From assembly GCA_045640985.1 (NCBI GenBank), contig JAZUFZ010000021.1:25619-89618 (forward strand): a DNA stretch of 64,000 nt. The letters are read 5' to 3'. The position numbers and the translations under genes are program-made. A model generated the notes under the pieces. That model ran no database searches. It had not been told where the DNA came from and saw only the letters and a list, made by a program, of their open reading frames with translations. Each line of letters begins with the position of its first letter. The first letter of the stretch is position 1. Shown piece after piece: positions 1-8,732 of the stretch. The stretch is from Colimorpha sp045640985. Lineage in GTDB: Bacteria; Bacteroidota; Bacteroidia; Bacteroidales; P3.

Positions 1-435
1 TTTGGCAAATCCGATTGCGTCAATCAGCGTGTTTCGTGAATCAAATAGAATAGCCTCTCTCCGGTAGTATGGCTTGAAATACCTGTAACATTGGAATTTG
101 TCCATTAGAAGTTTCTGCATCTCAGAATTATTGATGCGAGAGCAGATCCGGTTTCGTACAGAGTCGGTGAGATATGTTCTTCGCACTTCGGAACTCTTGG
201 TATGAAATCCATAAAGCAGGTATTCATCAAAAAAAGTACCAAATACTATGGTTTCTCTGACCATGTCGTCTGGATCGATGGATGAAATACCAAATTCGTC
301 AGCTTCTTTCTGTGCCAACTGCAGATAGTGGCGGTAATGTTTGGGCAATAGTAACCGATAGGTCCCGTTATATAGGTTTTGAAGCGATTTGTGCTTTTCA
401 ACCAGAGATCTGATGTGGTCAGTTGTAAAGCCCAT
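1..435 (-). CDS. Partial sugar-transfer-associated ATP-grasp-like protein (N-terminal 145 residues)
   Basis: An open frame reads leftward from an ATG at 433-435 to the window edge without a stop, so the 3' part is missing. The peptide begins MGFTTDHIRSLVEKHKS and has a charged helical N-terminus, then the stretches FDEYLLYGFHTKS, RRTYLTDSVRNRI and FQCYRYFKPYYRR. This pattern of a short helical lead-in followed by a YLTD..R motif and a Y-F-KP-Y-R motif resembles the N-terminal part of sugar-transfer-associated ATP-grasp proteins of polysaccharide loci. The ATP-binding core would lie outside the window, so the family call is tentative. It starts 35 bases after the der stop on the same strand and may be cotranscribed with it. 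Confidence 0.55.
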   Translation of the reverse strand, partial: MGFTTDHIRSLVEKHKSLQNLYNGTYRLLLPKHYRHYLQLAQKEADEFGISSIDPDDMVRETIVFGTFFDEYLLYGFHTKSSEVRRTYLTDSVRNRICSRINNSEMQKLLMDKFQCYRYFKPYYRREAILFDSRNTLIDAIGFAK

Positions 436-470
436 ACGTTTTACTTGCGCCTACTTCAGATTCCCAATAT

Positions 471-1778
471 TTATTTTGCGCGGAAATAGATGGTTACAGG
501 AACTCCGTTGAAGTTCCAGAGTTCGCGCATCCGGTTCTCCACATAACGCTTGTATGGGTCGCGGATGTATTGCGGAAGGTTGCAGAAAAACACAAACTGA
601 GGGTAAGCAGTTGGCAGTTGGGTAATATATTTGATTTTTACCCATTTCCCTTTCACTGAAGGTGGCGGGTTCTGCTCTTTTACAATAGGTAGGAGGGCAT
701 CGTTGAGTTCGGCGGTAGAGATGCGTTGGGTTCGGTTGATATATACTTGTTTCGCGGCTTCGAGAACTTTGAAGATGCGCTGTTTGTTGAGTACAGAGGT
801 GAAGATGATAGGCACATCTGTAAATGGGGCAATTCGTTCTCTGATGAGTTGCTCGAACTGTTTGTGTGTGTTGGTATCTTTCTCTACAAGATCCCATTTA
901 TTGACAACGATGACAACCCCTTTGTTGTTGCGCTGGATAAGACCGAAAATGTTGAGGTCCTGTTGCTCCAGTCCCTGTGAAGCATCAAGCATAAGGATAC
1001 ATACATCACTATTTTCGATGGCACGCACGGAGCGGAGTACAGAATAAAATTCAAGGTCTTCGCTGACCTTCTGTTTCTTGCGGAGACCGGCAGTATCAAC
1101 AAAATTGAAGTCGAAACCAAAAAGGTTATAGTGGGTGTAGATGGAATCGCGGGTTGTGCCTGCGATTGGAGTTACGATGTTTCGCTCCTGATTGGTTATG
1201 GTATTGATGAAGGAAGACTTACCCACGTTTGGACGACCAACGATAGCGATTCTGGGAAGGTCGCCGGTGGGGTCTGCTGAACCTTCGTCAAAGTCAGCAA
1301 CTACGGCATCGAGTAGGTCACCTGTACCACTTCCGCTGATACCGGCAATGGGGTAGAGTTCCCCTAAACCGAGGGAATAGAAGTCGCTGATTTCGGTTGC
1401 GCGTTGAGGGGTATCAACCTTGTTTACCACAAGAAGCACTTTCTTGGGACAGCGGCGGAGCATTACTGCAACGTCTTCATCCATAGGGGTAAGCCCCTCT
1501 TTGGCATCTACCAGAAAGAGAATGACATCGGCTTCATCAATGGCGAGTTGTACCTGTTTTCGGATTTCAATTTCGAATGCGTCATCCCCACCCACAACAT
1601 ATCCACCTGTGTCTATGATGGAGAACTGTTTTCCGTTCCAATCAGAATGACCATATTGTCGGTCACGGGTAACGCCACTGGTTTCATCTACAATGGCTTT
1701 GCGAGATTCGGTAAGTCGGTTGAAGAGGGTTGATTTGCCTACATTTGGGCGGCCGACAATAGCAACGATATTGGACAT
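471..1778 (-). CDS. der: Ribosome biogenesis GTPase Der (EngA)
   Basis: A 435-residue double-GTPase protein that acts in maturation of the 50S ribosomal subunit in the cytoplasm. Two complete G domains are visible. The first has GRPNVGKST at residues 9-17, DTGG at 56-59 and NKVD at 119-122. The second has GRPNVGKSS at 181-189, DTAG at 228-231 and NKWD at 293-296. A KH-like C-terminal domain follows, ending NFNGVPVTIYFRAK. Length and order match Der of other bacteria. It lies 23 bases downstream of the DUF5723 gene stop, so it probably shares that transcript. The ATG at 1778 is the only reasonable start because the first G motif begins at residue 9. Confidence 0.97.
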   Translation of the reverse strand: MSNIVAIVGRPNVGKSTLFNRLTESRKAIVDETSGVTRDRQYGHSDWNGKQFSIIDTGGYVVGGDDAFEIEIRKQVQLAIDEADVILFLVDAKEGLTPMDEDVAVMLRRCPKKVLLVVNKVDTPQRATEISDFYSLGLGELYPIAGISGSGTGDLLDAVVADFDEGSADPTGDLPRIAIVGRPNVGKSSFINTITNQERNIVTPIAGTTRDSIYTHYNLFGFDFNFVDTAGLRKKQKVSEDLEFYSVLRSVRAIENSDVCILMLDASQGLEQQDLNIFGLIQRNNKGVVIVVNKWDLVEKDTNTHKQFEQLIRERIAPFTDVPIIFTSVLNKQRIFKVLEAAKQVYINRTQRISTAELNDALLPIVKEQNPPPSVKGKWVKIKYITQLPTAYPQFVFFCNLPQYIRDPYKRYVENRMRELWNFNGVPVTIYFRAK

Positions 1779-1801
1779 TGGGCAATTTGTAATTTTATAT
1801 A

Positions 1802-3262
1802 TTATTCTTTGGCTTCTTTGGCTTCTTTTTCAGCATCAACAAAACGTTTGTTGCCGAAGAGAATGTTGAGACCTACTTTAAGGTGAAGGTCTTTGGCTTC
1901 AACAACATAGATACTTGAAACGTAGTCAGCCATAGCGTAGATCTGGATGATGGAAAGTGGCGTGAGTATGAGACCTACACCGGGGTTGAATACATCGAAC
2001 TTGTTACCGTCGTTAACGAAGGAGTTTCCTGCTATAATTTCAAACCAGTTTCCAATGTTGAAACTTGCGGAGAGGGTAGTGGTGCTGCGGAAGTTGGCAA
2101 GAATAGGATCTCCAGAGGCATGACTGTTAAACCAGCCGTGTTCCCACTGACCATGGAAAAGGGCACCTACGCGGAGGTTTCGGGTAAGCTGATATCCGGC
2201 ACCGAGATTGAGTTTGGTCGGAATCGGTTGGGTAAAGGAAGTTCCTTCGGAAAACTTAGGATTGAGGTTTTGTAACTGAGTGCGGTAGTAGCTTGTGAGG
2301 GTATCGGTGTTGAATGTTCCATTCTCCAGAAGTCCACTTCCCGTGATATCAAGTCCGGAGAAGGAAAATGAAGAGCTTCCTTCTGGTTCCAACTGATAGG
2401 ATTGATCCCATTTGATACCTTTGCTAAGGTTGAGAATAGCGGCAGAGAATTCCCATTTCTTCCATTTGTAGGTAGCTCCGAGGTCGAAAGCGATACCATT
2501 GATTGGGGGAACGTATCCTGTGAGTTCTTCGGGTGATATAAGTGAGAGGTTTGCCGTGTCAATAGGCATATATGCTGCGGCTTGAAGATTGTAGTAGATG
2601 TTTGCGGTAAGGTCGCTCATGTCGGGTGTGGTGTTGAGAGTGACGTTGGTATTCGTAGTTGATATAGAGGAAATACCACCAAGGAGTTTTACTCGTCCAC
2701 CTACTGTGAGTCCGAGATTTTCAAATTCATGACCGAATCCAATGGCGGTCTCCATATAGGCATATTGGTTGATGAGGTCTCCGTTGAGAATATCCACTTG
2801 AGAAATCACGTTTCCATCAGCATCAAGGTTACCTTGGGATAGCATGTTGATGGCTTCAATCGGGAGACCGACTCCGAGGCCGAAGATTGCGCGGGAATTG
2901 ATGGTAATGAAGTTGTTGCCAAATGCGAATCCGATGCCAATGAGGTCTATTTCTGCGGAAAGATTGACAGCACTATTTTGGGAGAGTTTCCCACACATTT
3001 TATTGAAGTCGATTCTGGTTACGGAATCTCCTGGCGTATAAGTGAGCATATCACTCAAAGATAGGGGAGAACTGAAACTGAAATCTACAGCGGGAGCTGT
3101 AATATACAGCATAGATTGAGAGGGAAATATTGCAGGATTGAGAAAGTTTGACTGAGGGGATCGTTGGGAGTGATAGAGCAATTCGTTGCTGCCGATATAA
3201 CTCTGTGCCGAGGCTGTAGCAAATGCGGAAATAAGCGCAATAAGTATAAATATTCTTTTCAT
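1802..3262 (-). CDS. DUF5723-family outer-membrane beta-barrel protein
   Basis: A 486-residue protein with a clear signal peptide (MKRIFILIALISAFATASAQ, cleavage after AQ). The mature part is rich in alternating aromatic and polar residues typical of outer-membrane barrels, with SRAIFGLGVGLP, LGATYKWKKWEFSAAILNLS, RNLRVGALFHGQWEHGW and NPGVGLILTPLSIIQIYAMADY. This layout matches the Bacteroidota DUF5723 family, whose function is unknown. The C-terminus ends in a charged KEAKEAKE tail. The lipoprotein gene directly upstream (stop 15 bases before this start) and der downstream complete an apparent three-gene transcript. The pair suggests an outer-membrane complex, which is inference. Confidence 0.85.
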   Translation of the reverse strand: MKRIFILIALISAFATASAQSYIGSNELLYHSQRSPQSNFLNPAIFPSQSMLYITAPAVDFSFSSPLSLSDMLTYTPGDSVTRIDFNKMCGKLSQNSAVNLSAEIDLIGIGFAFGNNFITINSRAIFGLGVGLPIEAINMLSQGNLDADGNVISQVDILNGDLINQYAYMETAIGFGHEFENLGLTVGGRVKLLGGISSISTTNTNVTLNTTPDMSDLTANIYYNLQAAAYMPIDTANLSLISPEELTGYVPPINGIAFDLGATYKWKKWEFSAAILNLSKGIKWDQSYQLEPEGSSSFSFSGLDITGSGLLENGTFNTDTLTSYYRTQLQNLNPKFSEGTSFTQPIPTKLNLGAGYQLTRNLRVGALFHGQWEHGWFNSHASGDPILANFRSTTTLSASFNIGNWFEIIAGNSFVNDGNKFDVFNPGVGLILTPLSIIQIYAMADYVSSIYVVEAKDLHLKVGLNILFGNKRFVDAEKEAKEAKE

Positions 3263-3277
3263 GATGATACCCTCCTA

Positions 3278-4612
3278 TTATTTTGATTCATTGTTTGAAA
3301 GTGGAATATTGAAGGAAACATGAGGATTGATTTTGAGATATACCTCAAGGTTCATAATGTCGGTAGTCCTGATAGTGACAGGTTTGTTGTCCTGACATTC
3401 GGACGAGTTGAGCATGGCGTTGAATTCAAAGAATCTTACATCCTTCAATTTGTTTAATTTCTCTTGGTCGAGTTGAAGGTTGATTGTGCTATTTCGAGTT
3501 CCGTCAGAAACCCATACGGACGGGTCGAAATCAGCAACGGCAATAGGGGATCCTTGTATGATAGCGCTGGCATCGGTGAGAGGGAACAGAACATTGGAGT
3601 CGGCATCCAGCATGTTGCAGTTGAGAATTATACTGTAAGGAATGCCGTTGGTGACTTTGAGAATAAGTGTGGCTGTGTCCAAATCAATGTTGAAATTGTT
3701 GGAGTCAAGGCTTGAAAATATGGAGTCAAGACCGGAACCAGCCTCTAATGGGGTTGCGAAAGAATAGTCTAAGTCGTGGATGCACATATTCATTGGGAAA
3801 CGGGCATTGAGTGTGCTGTTGAGCTGTACGGAACGGATGGTAAGGGAATCAACCAGAAATTCGTCAATTCCGCTGAGCGTGAGCAGCTCCATTGCTGGAA
3901 CTTCTATGCAAATCTGAGCTTTGTATTTGATACTGCGCGGAGACATATTGAGTAATTCTGTGGCATCGTAGTTGTTGAGCAGATGCACAGTTTGAGTGTC
4001 GGCAGCGTTAAGTTCAATGTGGCAATCTTCAATGGCAATTTCCAAACTGTCTCCATTTGCACCGAATGCGATGAGATACAGACTGTCGATATATCCTTGA
4101 GCATTGTGTTCTTCGATGAGGGATTCCAGCTGGTCTGTTGCCTCAATCTGGATGTGTGAGAGGAGGTCAACAATAACGCCATGAACCGAAATGCTACTAT
4201 TCAGGGCGGAGATGTTTTGGAAAAGGTCCAAATCTTTGGTACCGCTGAATTCATGAGCAAAACGGAGATTTGGTCCGATATGCCGAGGACTGGAGGCATG
4301 ACGGCCATGGTGTTTGCTGCTGTTGAATTCAAGCTGGGTAGTAATGGTGGTATCATAGAAGACCGTCAATTGCTGGGTCACAGGATCGGAATAAACGAGT
4401 CCTGAGAAGGATTGAAGCATATTGAGAATGTCCTCGATGTTGAGTTGTGCATTGGCTACGGGAATGCCAAGATTGGGATCTACATCTCCGGAAATCACAA
4501 AAGGATGAGAAAAGAGGTCTTTGTCCTCGTCTCTCATGCAAGATGATAAGAAAAACGCACCAATCGCAAGAAATGTTGCGATGAATAAAAATGTTTTACG
4601 TTGATTTTGCAT
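3278..4612 (-). CDS. Putative lipoprotein of unknown function paired with DUF5723 barrel
   Basis: A 444-residue protein with an N-terminal hydrophobic segment and a lipobox FLSSC, giving a lipidated Cys at about residue 25. The next residues are MRDEDKD, acidic as expected for outer-membrane sorting in Bacteroidota. The rest is predicted soluble and beta-rich, with many Asn, Ser and Asp residues and no motif I recognise. It could be a repeat of beta-sandwich domains such as those in LEA-like or adhesin-type lipoproteins, but this is not shown. It is the first gene of the lipoprotein-DUF5723-der transcript. Its start follows a TAACTTTG promoter -7 sequence about 35 bases upstream. Confidence 0.75.
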   Translation of the reverse strand: MQNQRKTFLFIATFLAIGAFFLSSCMRDEDKDLFSHPFVISGDVDPNLGIPVANAQLNIEDILNMLQSFSGLVYSDPVTQQLTVFYDTTITTQLEFNSSKHHGRHASSPRHIGPNLRFAHEFSGTKDLDLFQNISALNSSISVHGVIVDLLSHIQIEATDQLESLIEEHNAQGYIDSLYLIAFGANGDSLEIAIEDCHIELNAADTQTVHLLNNYDATELLNMSPRSIKYKAQICIEVPAMELLTLSGIDEFLVDSLTIRSVQLNSTLNARFPMNMCIHDLDYSFATPLEAGSGLDSIFSSLDSNNFNIDLDTATLILKVTNGIPYSIILNCNMLDADSNVLFPLTDASAIIQGSPIAVADFDPSVWVSDGTRNSTINLQLDQEKLNKLKDVRFFEFNAMLNSSECQDNKPVTIRTTDIMNLEVYLKINPHVSFNIPLSNNESK

Positions 4613-4646
4613 AACTTATATAGGATATCGTATTATTAATAATTTA

Positions 4647-4654
4647 CAAAGTTA
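4647..4654 (-). promoter_or_regulatory. Bacteroidetes-type -7 element for the lipoprotein-DUF5723-der transcript
   Basis: Read on the minus strand the sequence is TAACTTTG, a match to TAnnTTTG, 34 bases before the ATG at 4612. No good TTTG -33 partner is seen at 19-21 bases, so the assignment rests on the -7 alone. Confidence 0.45.
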
Positions 4655-4817
4655 CAATTATTTTTTGATTTGTAGATAATATTAACAAAAAAAATTATGC
4701 TTCTTCATAAAAATGCGTAGATCAAAGCCACGATTGTCATACGCTCCTGCTATGTGATACCTCTCTGGTAAGAGCGTAGCTTCGGTATGGTTTTGCTGTC
4801 CCACGGCCGGCCGGAAG

Positions 4818-4905
4818 GGGGAGTTACCACGGAGATACCACAGAGATACTACGAGACACCAGAGAGATATCAGGGAGATACCAGAAAAATACCAGGGAGA
4901 TACCA
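4818..4905. repeat. Tandem array of 11-base units (8 copies)
   Basis: Eight consecutive imperfect units of exactly 11 bases, for example GGGAGATACCA, GAGAGATATCA and GAAAAATACCA. The first unit is GGGGAGTTACC, which contains the terminal sequence of the large palindrome located 66 bases further on. The array lies in the 567-base gap between the peptide-binding protein gene and the lipoprotein gene. It is followed directly by a GC-rich 31-base palindrome and then by the long inverted repeat. I see no gene in this gap. Confidence 0.9.
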
Positions 4906-4936
4906 GCGCGGAGCCTCTGGGCCAGAGGCTCCGCGC
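4906..4936. repeat. GC-rich 31-base palindrome abutting the 11-base array
   Basis: Arms GCGCGGAGCCTCTGG and its exact reverse complement are separated by a single G. The palindrome begins at the base after the last 11-base unit. It could form a cruciform or an RNA hairpin. It has no T-run on either side, so it is not a standard terminator. Confidence 0.85.
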
Positions 4937-4970
4937 CAAGCGTATCGGCGTGACCGCGCGAAGGCCCGCA

Positions 4971-5085
4971 TAACTCCCTTCTATCTTCTTTTTATCTCCA
5001 GTTTATCTTTTTTCTATCTCTTATTCCAAGGAAAGGAGATAAAAAGAAGTTAATATGGAGATAAAAAGAAGATAGAAGGGAGTTA
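4971..5085. repeat. Long inverted repeat, copy A of four
   Basis: The outer 30 bases at 4971-5000 and 5056-5085 are perfect reverse complements, starting TAACTCCCTTC and ending GAAGGGAGTTA. One arm is almost all pyrimidine and the other almost all purine. The inner part is a less perfect inverted repeat around TCCAAGGAAAGGA. This copy is inverted relative to the copies at 52.4 and 63.3 kb. The 42 bases after it (5089-5130) match, with about 7 differences, the reverse complement of the 42 bases flanking the 52.4 kb copy, so the repeat unit is larger than the palindrome there. Confidence 0.95.
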
Positions 5086-5179
5086 CCCCAGTAAAAAGCC
5101 TGAAAAACAAGACCCAAGAGAAAGAATTATCACGGATGTATTCTCATTCGTATGTGGAGTATCTTGTGAAGAACCCCAA

Positions 5180-6808
5180 TTATTTTGCAGAGAAATATAC
5201 CTGTTTTAAGTTCAGGTCGTTCATCGCATTGGACTGGAGTCCATGTACGTAGTTATGGGTAAAATGGAGAATCTGGTCATAATAAAGCACGACAATCGGG
5301 GCCTCTTCCATGACGAGTGAATCCATCTGGTGATAGTAGCGGGCACGTACCTGTGGGTCTGGCTCGGAGAAGGATTTCTTGTAGAGTCTGTCAAATTCAG
5401 CATTGGAAAAATGGGTGTAGTTGGGACCCGCAGGGGCATGGTTGGAAGTGTAAAACAAGGACAGATAATTCTCTGCATCGGGATAATCCGCAATCCATGA
5501 ACCTCGGAACCAAGGTGATTTCCCTTGTGCCATTTGTTCCCGCAGAGCGGCCGGTGGCGTAACATCAATATTGATGTTTATTCCGATAATTCCCAATTGC
5601 TGCTGTATATATTTGCAGAGGTCAAGATAGGTTGAAGTAGTAGATAAATTAATCTCAGGAAGTCCTTGTCCATGAGGGTATCCAGCATCATTGAGTAGCT
5701 GAAGTGCGAGGGATGGATTATATTCATATCCGATAGAGGAAGATGAGTCAAAACCTGGTAGTCCACACGGAATAAAACCATAACATCCTGGTGTACCTAC
5801 ATTATTGCGCATATACTTCATCATTTTCCTACGGTCGAAAGCAAGATTGATGGCTTTACGAATTCTTTTGTCGTTGAGGATATTTTCATTATCAGGAGTC
5901 ATGTTGAACCCCAGATATTCGGTATTGAGATATGGCGTGCTTACCATATTAATTGAAGAGGCATATTTCGATTTCAGTTGCCCAGTGTGGGTAAGGATTT
6001 CGTCTTTGTAACTCGGGTCTATGGAATTCATGAAATCAAGGTTCCCTTTTATGAATTCCAGAAAGGCGGTCTGTTTATCTACGATAAAAGTTATGGCAAC
6101 CGCATCGAGATATGGCAGAGAGTTGCCCAATGTATCTTGCTCAAAATAATGTGGATTTTTACGTAAAACCAGCTTGACGTTTTCTTTCCAGTATTGGAAC
6201 TGAAAAGGGCCCGTTCCGCAGGGATGGTTGCGGAAATCTTCGCCATAGAAATCCACTACTTCCATCGGTACTACTGAGCAGTAAGGCATACTGAGCAGGC
6301 TAAGAAATGGGGCAAATGGATTTTTAAGACGGATGATAAAGGTCGTGTCATCCGGAGCGGAAAAACCATCCGGTGCTACTTCGTTGAAAATCCAGAGACC
6401 GGGAGATGCTACTGTGGAATCTAAAATTCGGTTGAAACTGTATAAAAAATCTTTTGCTATTACAAAGCGTGTAGAATCAGATGTCTTGAATAGTGCATTC
6501 TTATGGAAACGGACATCATTGCGGAGGTGAAAAATGTAAGTACAGCCATCGGGCGAAATTTCCCAATATTTCGCGATACATGGTGAAACATTCAGGTTGG
6601 AGTCCAGTTGAACCAATCCATTGTATAATTGGGTGCATCCCCAGATAAGCGCTTTATCTTTAGCAAAGGCTGGATCTAAGGTTGCGATACCAGCAGACTC
6701 ATTATATCGGAAAATTTGTAATTCCGGATGAGAATGACGGTGGCATGAAACTAATGAAAGTCCAACAAAACAACAAAAAAGAACAAATACGCGAGAACGT
6801 TTCATCAT
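5180..6808 (-). CDS. Peptide-type ABC transporter substrate-binding lipoprotein (SBP_bac_5 family)
   Basis: A 542-residue periplasm-facing lipoprotein of the oligopeptide/dipeptide-binding family. The start at MMKRSRVFVLF places a lipobox LVSC with the acylated Cys at residue 22; an upstream GTG would add 11 non-signal residues. Family features are present: LDPAFAKDKALIWGCTQLYNGLV near the N-terminus, YWEISPDGCTYIFHLRNDVRFH, and the C-terminal stretch with MDSLVMEEAPIVVLYYD. It begins 44 bases after atpC. No permease or ATPase gene of an ABC importer lies in the window, so its partner is elsewhere or it works in another role such as peptide-dependent sensing. Confidence 0.88.
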   Translation of the reverse strand: MMKRSRVFVLFCCFVGLSLVSCHRHSHPELQIFRYNESAGIATLDPAFAKDKALIWGCTQLYNGLVQLDSNLNVSPCIAKYWEISPDGCTYIFHLRNDVRFHKNALFKTSDSTRFVIAKDFLYSFNRILDSTVASPGLWIFNEVAPDGFSAPDDTTFIIRLKNPFAPFLSLLSMPYCSVVPMEVVDFYGEDFRNHPCGTGPFQFQYWKENVKLVLRKNPHYFEQDTLGNSLPYLDAVAITFIVDKQTAFLEFIKGNLDFMNSIDPSYKDEILTHTGQLKSKYASSINMVSTPYLNTEYLGFNMTPDNENILNDKRIRKAINLAFDRRKMMKYMRNNVGTPGCYGFIPCGLPGFDSSSSIGYEYNPSLALQLLNDAGYPHGQGLPEINLSTTSTYLDLCKYIQQQLGIIGININIDVTPPAALREQMAQGKSPWFRGSWIADYPDAENYLSLFYTSNHAPAGPNYTHFSNAEFDRLYKKSFSEPDPQVRARYYHQMDSLVMEEAPIVVLYYDQILHFTHNYVHGLQSNAMNDLNLKQVYFSAK

Positions 6809-6852
6809 GAGTGTTGAAAGAATAGGTGGCCAGGAGACCACCTATACATACA

Positions 6853-7089
6853 TTATTGAGCTAATATTTCCAATTTGGGATGTTGGAATTGTATCACACC
6901 TCCGCGGACATTGAAATTCTGGGTATCACTATCGTTCACAACAATGCGTATATTACCTTTATTCAAGGCTGAAACGATGGGCGCATGATGGTCCATAATC
7001 TCAAAGAGTCCGCCGACACCAGGAAGTTGAACTAATTGAACTTCCCCTTGATAAACCAAACCGTCAGGTTTTGTAATGGTAACAAACAT
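6853..7089 (-). CDS. atpC: F1 ATP synthase epsilon subunit (short form)
   Basis: A 78-residue epsilon subunit. The beta-sandwich domain is complete (TITKPDGLVYQGEVQLVQLPGVGGLFEIMDHHAPIVSAL), and the protein stops at about the point where the C-terminal helical hairpin of longer epsilon subunits would begin. The hairpin is the part that inhibits ATP hydrolysis in many bacteria, so this form may lack that control. It follows atpD by 12 bases in the same transcript. Confidence 0.95.
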   Translation of the reverse strand: MFVTITKPDGLVYQGEVQLVQLPGVGGLFEIMDHHAPIVSALNKGNIRIVVNDSDTQNFNVRGGVIQFQHPKLEILAQ

Positions 7090-7101
7090 GGCTGTAGAAT
7101 T

Positions 7102-8616
7102 TTAGTTCTCTTTGGTTTCAGCAAGAATCTTTTCACCCTTGGCGATAGCTTCTTCGATAGTACCCACCAGGAGGAATGCGGCTTCAGGAAGATAATCCAC
7201 CTCTCCGTCTAAGATCATATTGAAACCTTTAATGGTATCCTCAATATCGACAAAACGCCCTTCAAGTCCCGTAAAGGCTTCAGCAACAAAGAATGGCTGG
7301 GAGAGGAATCGTTGTACACGACGGGCTCTGGAAACTACAAGTCGGTCACTTTCGGAGAGTTCTTCCATACCGAGGATTGCAATAATGTCCTGCAGTTCAT
7401 TGTAGCGTTGGAGGATTTCTTTTACTCGCTGGGCAGTCTTGTAATGAAGGTCACCTACGATGTCAGGTGAAAGAATTCGTGAGGTGGAGTCCAAAGGATC
7501 CACAGCTGGATAGATGCCCAACTCGGCAATCTTTCTTGAAAGAACGGTTTGTGCATCCAGATGGGCAAATGTAGTAGCTGGAGCAGGGTCTGTAAGGTCA
7601 TCAGCGGGAACATACACAGCCTGAACGGAGGTAATGGAGCCACGTTTGGTGGAAGTAATACGTTCCTGCATAAGACCCATTTCTGTAGCCAGCGTGGGTT
7701 GGTAGCCTACTGCAGACGGCATACGTCCGAGCAGAGCAGAAACCTCGGAACCAGCTTGAGTGAAGCGGAAGATATTGTCAATAAAAAGCAGAATGTCGCG
7801 ACCGCCAGTTTTTTCATCTCCGTCTCGGAAATATTCAGCGAGCGTAAGACCAGCCAAAGCAACTCGTGCTCTTGCACCAGGTGTTTCATTCATCTGACCG
7901 AATACCATGGTACACTTGGAGTCCTGAAGTGCTTGTTTATCTACCTTGGAAAGGTCCCAGCCTCCTTCATCCATACTTTTACGAAACTCATCGCCATAGT
8001 TGATAACGCCAGCTTCAATCATTTCACGGAGTAAGTCATTACCTTCGCGTGTACGTTCTCCGACACCGGTAAAAACAGACATTCCAGAATATTTCTTGGC
8101 TATATTATTAATCAGTTCCTGAATCAGCACAGTCTTTCCCACACCGGCACCACCGAACAAACCGATTTTACCACCTTTCAGAAATGGCTGGATAAGGTCA
8201 ATAACTTTGATACCAGTATAGAGAATTTCTTGATTGGTTGCAAGGTCTTCAAACTTAGGAGGCTCGCGGTGTATGCCATATCGTTTTGAACACTGAGGCT
8301 GTTCCATACCGTCAATTGTTTCCCCGATGACGTTGAACAGACGTCCGTTGATTGTTTCTCCGATAGGCATGGAAATAGGACCGCCCATTGGAATTGCCTC
8401 CATACCACGTTCCAGGCCATCGGTACTGTCCATAGCAATGGTTCTCATTGTGTTTTCTCCGATATCCTGCTGACATTCCAAAATGATTTTAGTGCCATCA
8501 GGGCGGGTAACAGATAGTGCATCGTATATGTCAGGCAAAGTGGCCTCTTCTTCAAAAGTGACATCGATTACAGCACCGATGATTTGGGAAATTCTTCCTG
8601 TATTATGTTGCTCCAT
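7102..8616 (-). CDS. atpD: F1 ATP synthase beta subunit
   Basis: The 504-residue catalytic beta subunit of F1. The P-loop GGAGVGKTVL, the GERTREGNDL motif, the Walker B region DILLFIDNIFRFTQAGSEVSALLGRMPS and the ATTFAHLDAQTVLSRKI stretch are all present. It makes ATP from ADP and phosphate at the membrane-bound complex. A strong promoter lies 41 bases upstream. Only atpD and atpC occur here; the subunits a, b, c, delta, alpha and gamma must be encoded elsewhere. This split arrangement is known from several Bacteroidota. Confidence 0.98.
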   Translation of the reverse strand: MEQHNTGRISQIIGAVIDVTFEEEATLPDIYDALSVTRPDGTKIILECQQDIGENTMRTIAMDSTDGLERGMEAIPMGGPISMPIGETINGRLFNVIGETIDGMEQPQCSKRYGIHREPPKFEDLATNQEILYTGIKVIDLIQPFLKGGKIGLFGGAGVGKTVLIQELINNIAKKYSGMSVFTGVGERTREGNDLLREMIEAGVINYGDEFRKSMDEGGWDLSKVDKQALQDSKCTMVFGQMNETPGARARVALAGLTLAEYFRDGDEKTGGRDILLFIDNIFRFTQAGSEVSALLGRMPSAVGYQPTLATEMGLMQERITSTKRGSITSVQAVYVPADDLTDPAPATTFAHLDAQTVLSRKIAELGIYPAVDPLDSTSRILSPDIVGDLHYKTAQRVKEILQRYNELQDIIAILGMEELSESDRLVVSRARRVQRFLSQPFFVAEAFTGLEGRFVDIEDTIKGFNMILDGEVDYLPEAAFLLVGTIEEAIAKGEKILAETKEN

Positions 8617-8656
8617 AGGATATAATATTTTATATTTTATGCCGTTAATTGAGGTA

Positions 8657-8687
8657 CAAAATTACATATAATTACTGAATTTTGCAA
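8657..8687 (-). promoter_or_regulatory. Promoter of atpDC
   Basis: On the minus strand a TTG (8685-8687) is followed after 20 bases by TAATTTTG (8657-8664), matching the Bacteroidetes -33/-7 consensus. The predicted transcript would start at about 8650, leaving a leader of some 33 bases before atpD. Confidence 0.8.
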
Positions 8688-8732
8688 CTTTTTTTATAGA
8701 AAAAAAACAGCATCTAAATATAATGTACTGTT

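Noticed and set aside
4787..5053. 88-codon frame on the plus strand
   Set aside because: It is made of 11-base repeats and one arm of the long palindrome, with no signal of selection for protein.
4971..5085. Reading the long palindromes as terminators or CRISPR repeats
   Set aside because: There are no spacers and no regular spacing, no T-run, and one copy lies between divergent genes.
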